Positions 41,235 through 49,789 of a DNA stretch of 64,000 nt are shown piece by piece. The translations under genes were made by a program, and so were the position numbers. The stretch comes from Sodalinema lacuna_A (GTDB lineage Bacteria; Cyanobacteriota; Cyanobacteriia; Cyanobacteriales; Geitlerinemataceae): positions 62,001 to 126,000 of the forward strand of contig FSSI02000008.1 of NCBI GenBank assembly GCA_900149785.2. The letters run 5' to 3'. How positions within the stretch are numbered: the stretch's first letter is position 1; the number at the start of each line of letters is the position of its first letter. The notes under the pieces are model-generated. The model did not search any database. It saw nothing but the letters and a program-made list of their open reading frames with translations, and was not told the origin of the DNA.

Positions 41235-41888
41235 ATGAGCAATATCTTTTCCAAGCTACGGGATTTCATCAATCCGGACGAACCGGTTGATTATGATTAC
41301 GATTATGACGACATGCAGGGTAATAGCAGCACCTATCAGCCCCTGTATCCCAGTGACACCTCGGCCTCGGCACCTAACGCCGATGTAACGAATGCCGGAA
41401 CTCGTTTGCGCGATCGCTCCCCCTTGAGCAGTTCCTCCGGCTTAACGCCTCCCCCTCCTCAGCGGGGTTCAAGTATGAATTCAGGAATGAGTAACGTGAT
41501 TGGATTACCTGGCGCAGCAAATGGCATTTCCGAAGTCGTGGTCATGGAACCGCGCACCTTTGAAGAGATGCCCCAAGCCATTCAAGCTTTACGGGAACGG
41601 AAATCGGTCGTCTTGAACCTAACGGTGATGGATCCCGATCAAGCGCAACGAGCCGTTGACTTCATCGCTGGGGGAACCTTCGCCCTCGATGGTCATCAAG
41701 AACGCATTGGTGAGAGTATTTTTCTGTTTACCCCCAGTTGCGTGCAAGTTAGCACCCAGTCCGGTGTCGTCCGCGATGTCATGCAGCCCCATCTGCAAGC
41801 TCCGGGTGCTGCTAATCCTGGACAGGCCAGTAGCAGCAGCTCAACCCCCAGTTGGGTTCCTGACTTCGGCCGCCTGGCTCAATCCTAG
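41235..41888 (+). CDS. sepF: Cell division protein SepF
   Basis: 217 residues. N-terminal amphipathic membrane-binding helix (SNIFSKLRDFINPDEP), a polar linker, then the SepF core (about 95-180): VVVMEPRTFEEMPQAIQAL, SVVLNLTVMDPDQAQRAVDF, GGTFALDGHQERIGESIFLF. It binds FtsZ and anchors the ring to the membrane. Location between pipY and proC is the usual order in cyanobacteria and similar to Gram-positives. Confidence 0.95.
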   Translation: MSNIFSKLRDFINPDEPVDYDYDYDDMQGNSSTYQPLYPSDTSASAPNADVTNAGTRLRDRSPLSSSSGLTPPPPQRGSSMNSGMSNVIGLPGAANGISEVVVMEPRTFEEMPQAIQALRERKSVVLNLTVMDPDQAQRAVDFIAGGTFALDGHQERIGESIFLFTPSCVQVSTQSGVVRDVMQPHLQAPGAANPGQASSSSSTPSWVPDFGRLAQS

Positions 41889-41922
41889 ATCTCTCGTTCG
41901 TCCTCACAGAACTCTCACGCCC

Positions 41923-42732
41923 TTGTCTTCTTCCCTTGCGATTATCGGCGGTGGCATGATGGCCGAGGCCATCCTCTCCCGCCTCTTAGCTCAACAGGTG
42001 TATCGTCCTGACGAGGTTTGGGTAGGTGAACCCAACCCTCAGCGTCGGGAGTATTTAGCACAAACCTATCAGGTCCAGGTGAGCGATGATAACGCCACCA
42101 TTGCCGCTGAAGCCGAGACGCTTCTTTTGGCCATCAAGCCGCAAATTTTTGCAGCTGTGTCTGAGCAACTTCCTCCCGGAACCCTCTCGCCCCAAACGTT
42201 AGTGATTTCCATTTTGGCAGGAACGCCTCTATCGAAGTTAGAGACGGCGTTTCCTGGTTCTCCTGTCGTGCGAGTGATGCCCAACACGCCGGCGACGGTT
42301 GGTGCGGGCATTTCTGCCTTGAGTGCTGGCCAAGCCGTGACAGAAGACGACTTAGCGGTGGCTCGCCGCTTGCTGGAGGCAGTGGGAGAGGTGGTTGAGG
42401 TTCCGGAGCGGCTTATGGACGCCGTCACAGGATTATCGGGGTCAGGGCCGGGCTATGTGGCGTTGATGATTGAGGCGCTTAGTGATGGCGGTGTGGCGGC
42501 GGGGTTACCTCGGGCCACGGCCCAACAGTTGGCGATCGCCACCCTACGGGGGACGGCTCAACTCCTCAGCGAGACGGGATTACATCCAGGAGAACTCAAG
42601 GATCGCGTGACCAGTCCTGGGGGAACGACGATTGCTGGAATTGCCGAACTTGAGGCCCAAGGACTGCGATCGGCCCTGATTTCGGCCGTGCAAGCTGCGG
42701 CTGAGCGATCTAAGGTGCTAGGAAATAGTTAA
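41923..42732 (+). CDS. proC: Pyrroline-5-carboxylate reductase
   Basis: 269 residues. Reduces pyrroline-5-carboxylate to proline with NADPH. The nucleotide-binding AIIGGGMMAEAI opens the protein. RVMPNTPATVGAGISAL, TGLSGSGPGYVALMIEALSDGG (read in two parts) and the end SPGGTTIAGI are all typical. The start is probably TTG 41923: the open frame reaches back into sepF, and no ATG precedes the glycine-rich motif. 34 bases after sepF, so likely one operon. Confidence 0.93.
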   Translation: MSSSLAIIGGGMMAEAILSRLLAQQVYRPDEVWVGEPNPQRREYLAQTYQVQVSDDNATIAAEAETLLLAIKPQIFAAVSEQLPPGTLSPQTLVISILAGTPLSKLETAFPGSPVVRVMPNTPATVGAGISALSAGQAVTEDDLAVARRLLEAVGEVVEVPERLMDAVTGLSGSGPGYVALMIEALSDGGVAAGLPRATAQQLAIATLRGTAQLLSETGLHPGELKDRVTSPGGTTIAGIAELEAQGLRSALISAVQAAAERSKVLGNS

Positions 42733-43126
42733 TGTTGACAGATTCCCCACTAAGCAAGAGATGGGGATTCTCCGGCTAATCCAACAGACTAAGCGGCTTA
42801 ACTGACGATTGGTTTGACAAAGCGATCGGATTGCCAGAAACCCTGGTCTTATGCCCGTTCTTTGTCCATTTAGAGTCGTGGGTATGCCCTACGTTAAAAA
42901 TGAGCGATCAAGAACCCAAACGCTACATTACAAGGCGACAGCTCAAGAGTTATGGTTGATCCAACTACCAGATTCGGATTCTGCTTCAACACGTCGAACG
43001 TCGAAAGAATGCTCGATCTGGATTGATATAATACCTAGTAGATGATGTGCTGAATAATGTCAAGACGCGACTTTCAAATCCTAGAATTCTTCCGGAAACT
43101 AGGAACGATGGAGATTTCTCAGCCAA
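42733..43126. other. Intergenic region proC to aldo/keto reductase
   Basis: 394 bases. An imperfect hairpin (42743-42772, GATTCCCCA / TGGGGATTC) follows proC. A short interrupted reading frame lies at 42900-43031 (listed separately). Nothing else is recognised. Confidence 0.5.
42900..43031 (+). pseudogene. Interrupted small HTH-like reading frame
   Basis: ATG 42900 opens a frame MSDQEPKRYITRRQLKSYG that meets TGA at 42957-42959 and continues in the same frame as SNYQIRILLQHVERRKNAR to TAA 43029. RRQLKxxGLSNYxIR is the start of small cyanobacterial DNA-binding or excisionase-like proteins in my recollection, with Leu where the TGA is. A single base change would restore it. It looks like a broken gene or a relic of a longer one. 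Confidence 0.45.
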
Positions 43127-44101
43127 CTACACCCCGGCAAACTCCCAGAGGACGTTATTGCCGTAGTCGAGGGGATCGGTGACGATGCGACCAATGCGAT
43201 CGATCTCGGCGAGGTCGTCGGAGGAGAGGTCGAGTTGGGCGGCTTTGGCGTTGTCCTGTGCCTGTTCCGGACTGCGCGCGCCGACGATCGCGAACGACTC
43301 CGGCTGTTTCACCAACCAGGCGATCGCTAGTTGCGCCAGGGTGCAGTCGTTGCGTTCGGCGATGGGACGGAGTTTGTCGAGGGCGGTTTGCACGCGATCG
43401 TAGTTGCTGCGATCGGCAAACAGCTTGTTTTTCGCCCGGTGGTCGCCGTCCTCGAACTGGTGATCCCGCCCGAACTTACCCGTCAGCAACCCTTGCGCCA
43501 GAGACGAGTACGCCAAAATTGCGATGTTGTGTTCGACGCAGTAAGGCATCACCTCGTCCTCGATCTCGCGCCAGAACAGGGAATAGGGCGGTTGCAGGCT
43601 GTCGATGCGTCCGTACTGCGATGCGTCTGCCAGTTGCGCGGCAGAAAAGTTAGAGACGCCGATCGCCCGAATCTTACCGTCTGTTTTCAGCTTCGTCAGC
43701 GCCGACATGGTTTCTTCGATGGGAACCACGTCGCTGCCCCAACAGCCAGAGGGCCAGTGAATCTGGTAGAGGTCAATGTAGTCGGTTTGCAGGTTCCGCA
43801 GCGATCGTTCGCAGGCTTCGATGACCTCATCGTATTTGAGGTGATTGGCGAAGACTTTGTCGGCGTACACCACCTTATCGCGCACGTCAGCCAGCGCCCG
43901 CGCCACGATCTGTTCGGAATGTCCGTCGCCGTACTGTTCGGCGGTGTCAATGCTGGTGATGCCCGCATCGTAGGCGGCGCGAATCGTCCGCACCATCTCC
44001 TCGTCGTCAATTCCCGTCCACATGGCTTTACCCGCCTGCCAAGTTCCTAGCAGAACGGGGGTCATGTGCAGGTCGGAGTTGCCAAGTTTGCGCGTGTTCA
44101 C
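43127..44101 (-). CDS. Aldo/keto reductase
   Basis: 324 residues, TIM-barrel NADPH oxidoreductase. Catalytic tetrad visible: Asp52 and Tyr57 in DTAEQYGDG, Lys82 in YADKVF, His115 in YQIHWP. GVSNFSAAQL and LLTGKFG are also typical of the family (YajO/Tas-like group). The start is GTG 44101 with AAGGAG eight bases before. The gene looks more GC-rich, with different codon habits from its neighbours, and lies next to 866 bases of non-coding DNA, so recent transfer is possible. Substrate unknown. Confidence 0.92.
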   Translation of the reverse strand: MNTRKLGNSDLHMTPVLLGTWQAGKAMWTGIDDEEMVRTIRAAYDAGITSIDTAEQYGDGHSEQIVARALADVRDKVVYADKVFANHLKYDEVIEACERSLRNLQTDYIDLYQIHWPSGCWGSDVVPIEETMSALTKLKTDGKIRAIGVSNFSAAQLADASQYGRIDSLQPPYSLFWREIEDEVMPYCVEHNIAILAYSSLAQGLLTGKFGRDHQFEDGDHRAKNKLFADRSNYDRVQTALDKLRPIAERNDCTLAQLAIAWLVKQPESFAIVGARSPEQAQDNAKAAQLDLSSDDLAEIDRIGRIVTDPLDYGNNVLWEFAGV

Positions 44102-44967
44102 GGTGAAGTCTCCTTGCGATGAGTTGGGATATTGAGGGAGTCCGTCTGCGGTCTCGGTATTGAGAATCAGGATTCCGAAAAAGTGGCGCTACAGATTCAA
44201 GTCCGTTGCGATGTGAGTCTGTAGTCTAGGTCAGGCTGACGCAGAAACCCAGTTTCTAAATGGTGTGCCTGGCTCAATCGTTTCTTTCTCAACCAGCCAT
44301 CGAGTTTCTCAGGTTGAAATACCTCGATTTCAGTCTGGGCTTTGAACGCGATCGAGACTGAGTCCGGACTATCTTTTCAAAGATAGGACGGTTTGAAAAA
44401 CAGCGCATCCTACTTTGGATGGATAGCGCGATCGGCTTAACGCCAAATCTCGACGACGACGCGGCGAGCAATCTCTCGGTGATCTGACGCTTCCGGCGGA
44501 GAATGCCAGTTGCTATGAGGGTTTGCAGGAGCTGAACGAGCCGAAAAATGACTCAATCTCCGGTACTCCCATTTTATTGGGATGTCGCTTGTTGCGAAAG
44601 GGGTCGGCGAATCCATTGAACGTAGGTTTGTTCGGTACAGTAGTGTTTGACTGGGATAGCGTCACGCATGCGATCGGGCCGCTTCTCGGAAGGAGGTTAC
44701 GTGGTCTGAGAATGCTGGTGCTGGGAAGTATTAAATTAATCCTAAGGAGCCTGGACGTTTGATCGAAATGGTAGTTATACTGAAACCGTTTACCTAATCA
44801 CTCCTAGGCGAGTATCATACTGAAATAGTCCACCTAATCACCACCAGAGGGGCGTTAGATGGAGTTTTTCTGCCTAATCTGCTTATATGGAGTGTTGTGC
44901 GGAACGTTTCCGTCTAATAAATTGTTATCCGCTCAGTCGCGTTCTGACCAACCCGTAAATACCCACT
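44102..44967. other. Long non-coding accessory region
   Basis: 866 bases without a supported gene. The first part holds only the reductase promoter. The last part holds a degenerate 40-bp-period repeat (44781-44940) and, inside it, a GTTAGAT heptamer at 44853 that fits the integron R-box consensus GTTRRRY. Open frames here are short and lack start signals. Confidence 0.6.
44781..44940 (+). repeat. Degenerate four-unit repeat with exact 40-bp period
   Basis: The ten-mers TACCTAATCA (44791), CACCTAATCA (44831), TGCCTAATCT (44871) and CGTCTAATAA (44911) recur at exactly 40 bases. The two first units share ATACTGAAA-n2-GT-n2-ACCTAATCAC at 44777 and 44817. Ten-mers before them are pairwise alike (TGAAA..., GGA...TTC). 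The array ends 27 bases before the start codon at 44968. Confidence 0.75.
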
Positions 44968-45756
44968 ATGTCCAACGATCCGTGGCCACCTCGCTTGTTC
45001 GACCTCGCCTATTTTCCTGCGATGGACGACAAGCTCGATGACTTGGCCGATCTCGCGGAACCTGAGTCGTGGGATTATCAACACACACCGACTGAGCACC
45101 ATAAGCCAATTCTTTACAACTACCTGCAGTACACTTACAAGCGACTTGCTGATGAGGATAAGCTTGCTGAGTCTGACGACGGCACGTCACTGGCGTTTAA
45201 CACTGGCCTTGTCACTCCTAATCAAGAGCCGCTTTTTGCATTCTTCAGTCAAAACAGAAACGAAGGGCAACAGCCGTGGTTCTTTAGCGGATGGAAACGA
45301 AAAGGTGAACGCGACATGTCGCGATTTTCGCTTTTACCGGAGATGGCTCACTATTTCGACGATTCCTCGCTCCTCGTCTTTGATATCAACAAGGAGTTTC
45401 GTCCAAACATCGAGCACATTATTGCTGACCACCGCGAACGATTCCCGGAACCGTATCGATCAATGGACGATTTCGCGCTGCAAACATTTGTGAGGGGAGC
45501 AATAGATAACGCTCGCGAAAGGGCTCGACGCAACTATAAGACTGCAATTCCCCAATACTACACTGGCCGTGGATTTGCCGGCCGTATCCAGCTACTACTT
45601 CCGCTTTGCATTGGACATCCACACCGCGCAGATCTCGCGATGGTAGTGGAAGATATGGGCAACTTCTATCGCGCGTCGACCTGTTTGGATCTCGATACGG
45701 CGTACAACAACGCACGGCAACTTGCGCGACCTGATCGCGATTGGCTGCAACCGTAG
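44968..45756 (+). CDS. DUF3825-like protein
   Basis: 262 residues. The first half (LFDLAYFPAMDDKLDDLADLAEPE, read in two parts, then NYLQYTYKRL, FNTGLVTPNQEPLFAFF and PWFFSGW) matches the DUF3825 layout as I recall it. The second half has IPQYYTGRGFAGRIQLLLPL. No function is known. It stands alone, differs in base use from its neighbours and is followed directly by a GC-rich palindromic stretch. It may be a gene cassette of an integron-like or similar mobile system (inference). Confidence 0.7.
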   Translation: MSNDPWPPRLFDLAYFPAMDDKLDDLADLAEPESWDYQHTPTEHHKPILYNYLQYTYKRLADEDKLAESDDGTSLAFNTGLVTPNQEPLFAFFSQNRNEGQQPWFFSGWKRKGERDMSRFSLLPEMAHYFDDSSLLVFDINKEFRPNIEHIIADHRERFPEPYRSMDDFALQTFVRGAIDNARERARRNYKTAIPQYYTGRGFAGRIQLLLPLCIGHPHRADLAMVVEDMGNFYRASTCLDLDTAYNNARQLARPDRDWLQP

Positions 45757-45868
45757 CGAATGACAAGGCGTTGCACCCGACCGCCAAAACGTATTGTCAA
45801 ATGGTACAATCCACTGCCGCCGCACAACTTCACCGTTCGACCGCAAAGCCGCAGTCAGGGCCGTGTCA
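45757..45868. other. GC-rich imperfect palindrome after the DUF3825-like gene
   Basis: Begins CGAATGACAAGGCGTTGCACC and can pair with CCGTGTCATT at its far end (nine of ten bases match), with further partial pairing inside. Length (about 110 bases) and position right after a single gene resemble an integron attC site. The R boxes do not match the consensus fully and the right arm overlaps the pseudopilin stop codon. Confidence 0.4.
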
Positions 45869-46378
45869 TTATCGTTCACACCATTCATTGCGGGTTTGTC
45901 GGATGGTTCCTAACAACGTTGAGACAAACGTACAACGCCTCAGCTCAGAATTATCTTGATGAACAATCGTTATTCGTCCTAATTGACCAACCACATGATT
46001 ACGACGGTCAAAAACAACCCGTCGCGCCCCCTGAACCCGCCGTAGAGTGCTATTCTCCTCATCGTAGCGAACGGCGGATGATAGGGCTATCCATTGAGCA
46101 TCATCGGGATGAATCCTAGCCGGATGAACTGCCCAGAAGGCCTGTTCATCTTCTTCTCGGAAACTCGCTTGCCATCGCTCCTTGGACGTTCTGGCTTGAC
46201 TTTGGGCGGAACGCATGGCCATAAATACGGCCTCATTGGCTTGTTTGACCACCTGATTGGCAACAAAATACGACCAACTCGTCAGAGTGATTGAACTGAG
46301 GATTCCTAGAATCACAACAATCACGAGAAGCTCAGGAATTGTATATCCCTGGCTTCGCCTAGGCTTATATTGCTTCAT
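45869..46378 (-). CDS. Type IV pilin-like (pseudopilin) protein
   Basis: 169 residues. Prepilin leader MKQYKPRRSQG followed by YTIPELLVIVVILGILSSITL, with cleavage after Gly11, Tyr at +1 and the conserved Glu at +5, then a long hydrophobic helix. The globular part (50-169) is of the GspH/FimT type and has few conserved residues. Probably a minor pilin used in motility, uptake or secretion. The frame is open to 46495, but ATG 46378 gives the normal leader. Confidence 0.85.
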   Translation of the reverse strand: MKQYKPRRSQGYTIPELLVIVVILGILSSITLTSWSYFVANQVVKQANEAVFMAMRSAQSQARTSKERWQASFREEDEQAFWAVHPARIHPDDAQWIALSSAVRYDEENSTLRRVQGARRVVFDRRNHVVGQLGRITIVHQDNSELRRCTFVSTLLGTIRQTRNEWCER

Positions 46379-46820
46379 GATGCACCCAGTTGTTTCTATG
46401 GTTCGGGTCTTTGGTTTAACCCATCTGGAATGACGGTCAAACCCAGGCTGAAAAATACCCACGCTCCTCTCCAAAATTGGTATCCAGTGCAACAAAAATG
46501 GAGTGTCTGATCAGTTTTATGTCACAAGTCTAGCCAACAAATCTGAAAACTGCTAGGCCGACCTCCGGATTGACTGATAAAAGTTTACACTCGCTCAATT
46601 TGCAGACATTTGATATAGGACAATTCCAAGCCCTTTAATTATTTCTAGGAAGCAACTTTGCAATTTTTATTGTCAATCCTGAAATGTCTATCACTCTAAA
46701 TATTCTCAGACTTTGTTAGAGAACCGTCCGAACTTGTCGATTGACGCTCTTGGCAGTCGCAATCGCCCCAAGCTAGACTAGACCCAAAGACGTCATGATA
46801 TCGTTATCGGGTGCATTCTG
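46379..46820. other. Intergenic region between pseudopilin and RTX genes
   Basis: 442 bases, AT-rich. It must contain promoters for the two divergent genes. I saw no repeat, RNA or open frame that stands out. Confidence 0.5.
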
Positions 46821-48560
46821 ATGACCACAATTAATCTAACAGGTGTTTCTTACCAAGAAGATTTCAATACTCTCGGCGATGGAATTACCTCAGGTTGGGC
46901 AATTTACACAGACGCAACCTCATCAAGTTTGGGAACATTAATTGACTTTAATTCAGCCCCTAAAAGTTGGGATAATACAGCAGGAGGGTTTAGAAATGTC
47001 GCGTCTGCAAATAGTGAATTAGAAGAAGGAGATGCAGCATCTGAGCAGAAGGATGTCAGCGATCGCGCCCTCGGAATTCGTCAGACGGGAAGCTTTGGTG
47101 ATCCCGGTGCAGCTTTCGTTCTCTCCCTAACCGATACCAAAGGATTTCAGGATTTCCAACTGTCCTTAGAAGCACAAATGCTTAGTGTTCAATCTCGTTC
47201 AACGTCCTGGACAATTGATTATCGAATTGGCACTGAGGGGGAGTTTTTAGCCCTAGGAACTTACGACGATCCCGGAGAATGGGGTGTAACCCACTTAACA
47301 ACAGGGTCAGATTTTTTAAACTTTAGTGATAGCATTAACAACCAATCAGAACCAGTTCAAATTCGCTTTGTTTCCCTTTCAGATAGCACAGGTGAAAGCT
47401 TTAGAGATACTGTTGCAATTGACAATTTTATCCTCAACTATAGCCCCGTTGACAATAGTGCTGATTCTGACGAAACTGCCCCCCATGTTTTAGCCATCCA
47501 ACGACCCGAAAATATCGAAGAAATTACGACCCAAGAGGCAATAATCTACGAAGTTCGCTTTAGTGAACGAGTTAATCAGGTGGATGTTGCCGATTTCAGC
47601 TTAACCGCGACTGGAACCGCTACCGCCGATATCGCCTCAGTCTCAACCGAATCGGGAACTGTGATTGAGGTAATCCTTGAAGGGGTGAACGGAGAAGGAA
47701 CCCTACGTCTGGATGTCTTGCCAGATACCGCGAGTATCGTCAATGATGCGGGCATAGCCTTGACCGAGGCATTTGAGGTGGGCGATCGCTACCGCATTCA
47801 GGAACAGACCCAGACTGGGGACTCAGACAGTGACCCCGAAACTGACCCTGAACCCACAGCCAACTCAGACTCGAACAGTGATACTGAACCAGAAACTGAC
47901 CCCGAACCCACAGCCAACTCAGACTCGAACAGTGATCCTGAACCAGAAACTGACCCCGAACCCACAGCCGACTCAGACTCGAACAGTGACCCTGAACCAG
48001 AAACTGACCCCGAACCCACAAGTGAACCTCTCTCACGACGGATCATCAACCAACTGATTCTGGGAGTTGGAACTGAACCCGAAACCTTGATTGGCGGCGA
48101 TGGTAACGATACTATCGCCGCTTTTGATTATGATGACGTGATTTTCGGACAAAGGGGAGACAACCTTCTCTTTGGCAATAAGGGAAACGATCGCATCTAT
48201 AGCCGGGATGGCGACGATACCCTCTTTGGTGGCCAAGATAATGACCTGCTTATCGGCGGGCCAGGTAATACTGTCCTGTCAGGGGACTTCGGGAACGATA
48301 CCCTAAGCGGAGGTGGCGGACATAATCTCTTCATCTTGCGTCAAGATAGCAGTCATGACGTAATCACCGACTTCAACCCAGACCGCGATCGCCTAGGACT
48401 CTCCCACGGGTTAACCCCAGAAGATCTCACCTGGACCCAACAGGGTAACCATACCCTGATTCACGTTAACGGCAGGGCGATCGCCACCCTACAGCACACC
48501 GCCGCCAACCTCCTAAAACCCAGTCAAATGCTGCCAATCCGCTATCCCGGCCTGGAATAA
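46821..48560 (+). CDS. RTX-type calcium-binding repeat protein
   Basis: 579 residues. The N-terminal domain (1-210) begins NLTGVSYQEDFNTLGDG. An Ig-like domain follows (220-330, SERVNQVDVADFSL). A low-complexity acidic linker (333-398) is made of 18-residue repeats. The C-terminal part (420-510) has six or more GGxGxDxL-type repeats (GGDGNDTIAAFD, GNKGNDRIYSRDGDD, GGQDNDLLIGG) and a beta-roll end. RTX proteins are exported by type I systems without a signal peptide and bind calcium; that fits here. Likely a cell-surface or released protein of unknown role. Confidence 0.88.
   Translation: MTTINLTGVSYQEDFNTLGDGITSGWAIYTDATSSSLGTLIDFNSAPKSWDNTAGGFRNVASANSELEEGDAASEQKDVSDRALGIRQTGSFGDPGAAFVLSLTDTKGFQDFQLSLEAQMLSVQSRSTSWTIDYRIGTEGEFLALGTYDDPGEWGVTHLTTGSDFLNFSDSINNQSEPVQIRFVSLSDSTGESFRDTVAIDNFILNYSPVDNSADSDETAPHVLAIQRPENIEEITTQEAIIYEVRFSERVNQVDVADFSLTATGTATADIASVSTESGTVIEVILEGVNGEGTLRLDVLPDTASIVNDAGIALTEAFEVGDRYRIQEQTQTGDSDSDPETDPEPTANSDSNSDTEPETDPEPTANSDSNSDPEPETDPEPTADSDSNSDPEPETDPEPTSEPLSRRIINQLILGVGTEPETLIGGDGNDTIAAFDYDDVIFGQRGDNLLFGNKGNDRIYSRDGDDTLFGGQDNDLLIGGPGNTVLSGDFGNDTLSGGGGHNLFILRQDSSHDVITDFNPDRDRLGLSHGLTPEDLTWTQQGNHTLIHVNGRAIATLQHTAANLLKPSQMLPIRYPGLE
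47820..48020 (+). repeat. 54-bp minisatellite in the RTX gene
   Basis: Three full copies plus a partial one of a 54-bp unit, each coding PETDPEPTANSDSNSDPE or a close variant. Copies differ at a few bases only. Length variation between strains is expected. Confidence 0.9.
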
Positions 48561-48656
48561 TCGCGAGAGGAATCCCTCAACAAAGCCGTGACCGTGACCA
48601 AGGCGATCGCGCAGTATGTCAAACTAGAGGATGTCGAAATATTAAGCCTTCGCTAA
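48561..48656 (+). pseudogene. Coding-like tail after the RTX stop
   Basis: In the same frame as the RTX gene, beyond its TAA, 31 codons stay open to TAA 48654: ...NKAVTVTKAIAQYVKLEDVEI... The peptide looks protein-like and contains a HIP1-type site, but it has no start of its own except a GTG at 48589. It may be the end of a lost gene or a former C-terminus of the RTX protein. Confidence 0.35.
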
Positions 48657-48692
48657 TCGGCAGTTAAATCGGCAGTTAAATTGGCAGTTAAC
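48657..48692 (+). repeat. Three tandem copies of a 12-bp unit upstream of trpS
   Basis: TCGGCAGTTAAA twice, then TTGGCAGTTAAC. It ends 17 bases before the trpS start codon and so covers the region where the leader or ribosome site lies. Confidence 0.9.
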
Positions 48693-48709
48693 AGATATCG
48701 CGAGCAGTC

Positions 48710-49720
48710 ATGGGTAAACAGCGCATTCTCTCCGGGGTTCAACCCACCGGAAACCTTCACCTCGGTAACTACCTCGGAGCCATTCGCAACTGGGTCGACG
48801 GTCAAGATAACTACGACAACTACTTCTGTGTCGTCGATCTCCATGCCATCACCGTCCCCCATGACCCCAAAACCTTAGCCGAAAATAGCTACAAAATTGC
48901 CGCCCTCTACCTAGCCTGCGGCATCAGCCTCGACCATGCCAACATCTTCATTCAATCCCACGTCAGCGCCCATAGCGAACTGACCTGGCTTCTCAACTGC
49001 ATCACCCCCATCAACTGGCTTCAGGGAATGATTCAGTTCAAAGAAAAAGCCATCAAACAGGGCGAAAACGTGGGAACTGGACTTCTGGACTATCCCGTCC
49101 TCATGGCCGCCGATATCCTCCTCTACGATGCCGACAAAGTCCCCGTCGGTGAAGACCAAAAACAACATCTCGAACTAACCCGAGACTTGGTCATCCGTCT
49201 CAACGACCAATTTGGCAGTCCCGACCATCCCGTCCTGAAAATGCCCGACCCCCTCATCCGTAAAGACGGGGCGCGGGTGATGAGTCTCACAGACGGAAGC
49301 AAAAAGATGTCCAAGTCGGATCCCTCCGAACTCAGCCGTATAAATCTCTTAGACGACCCCGACACCATCGCTAAGAAAATCAAAAAATGTAAAACCGATC
49401 CCATGCGCGGCTTAGAGTTCGACAACCCCGATCGCCCCGAATGTAACAACCTCCTAACCCTTTATCTCCTTCTATCAGGACAGGATAAAGAAACCGTCGC
49501 CGCCGATTGTGCGTCCATGGGTTGGGGACAGTTCAAACCCCTGTTGACCGAAACCACCATCGAAGCCTTACGGCCCATCCAACAGACCTATCATGAGGTG
49601 ATGCAAGACCAAGGCTATCTCGAATCAGTTCTCAAACAGGGGCGCGAACAGGCCGAGGCGATCGCCCAAACCACCCTCAGCCGGGTCAAAACCGCTATGG
49701 GGTTCTCCCAACCCCTCTAA
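48710..49720 (+). CDS. trpS: Tryptophanyl-tRNA synthetase
   Basis: 336 residues, class I enzyme that charges tRNA-Trp. The HIGH-like motif is HLGNYLGA (about 17-24), GEDQKQHLELTRD binds the amino acid, and KMSKS lies in SKKMSKSDPSEL (about 200). Length is normal. The leader is partly covered by the 12-bp repeat. Confidence 0.97.
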   Translation: MGKQRILSGVQPTGNLHLGNYLGAIRNWVDGQDNYDNYFCVVDLHAITVPHDPKTLAENSYKIAALYLACGISLDHANIFIQSHVSAHSELTWLLNCITPINWLQGMIQFKEKAIKQGENVGTGLLDYPVLMAADILLYDADKVPVGEDQKQHLELTRDLVIRLNDQFGSPDHPVLKMPDPLIRKDGARVMSLTDGSKKMSKSDPSELSRINLLDDPDTIAKKIKKCKTDPMRGLEFDNPDRPECNNLLTLYLLLSGQDKETVAADCASMGWGQFKPLLTETTIEALRPIQQTYHEVMQDQGYLESVLKQGREQAEAIAQTTLSRVKTAMGFSQPL

Positions 49721-49789
49721 TCCCAACCGCCTCGATTCCCATATTCCCCCTCTTCCCCGTTCCTCATTCCCCGTTCCCTTCCCTCCCCT

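Noticed and set aside
42851..43045. 64-codon frame after proC
   Set aside because: A better reading in another frame (42900-43031) resembles a broken small DNA-binding protein.
43331..44050. 239-codon frame opposite the aldo/keto reductase
   Set aside because: It is the antisense shadow of a GC-rich gene; the reductase has all catalytic residues.
44859..45041. 60-codon frame over the 40-bp repeat
   Set aside because: It runs into the DUF3825-like gene in another frame and translates repeat DNA.
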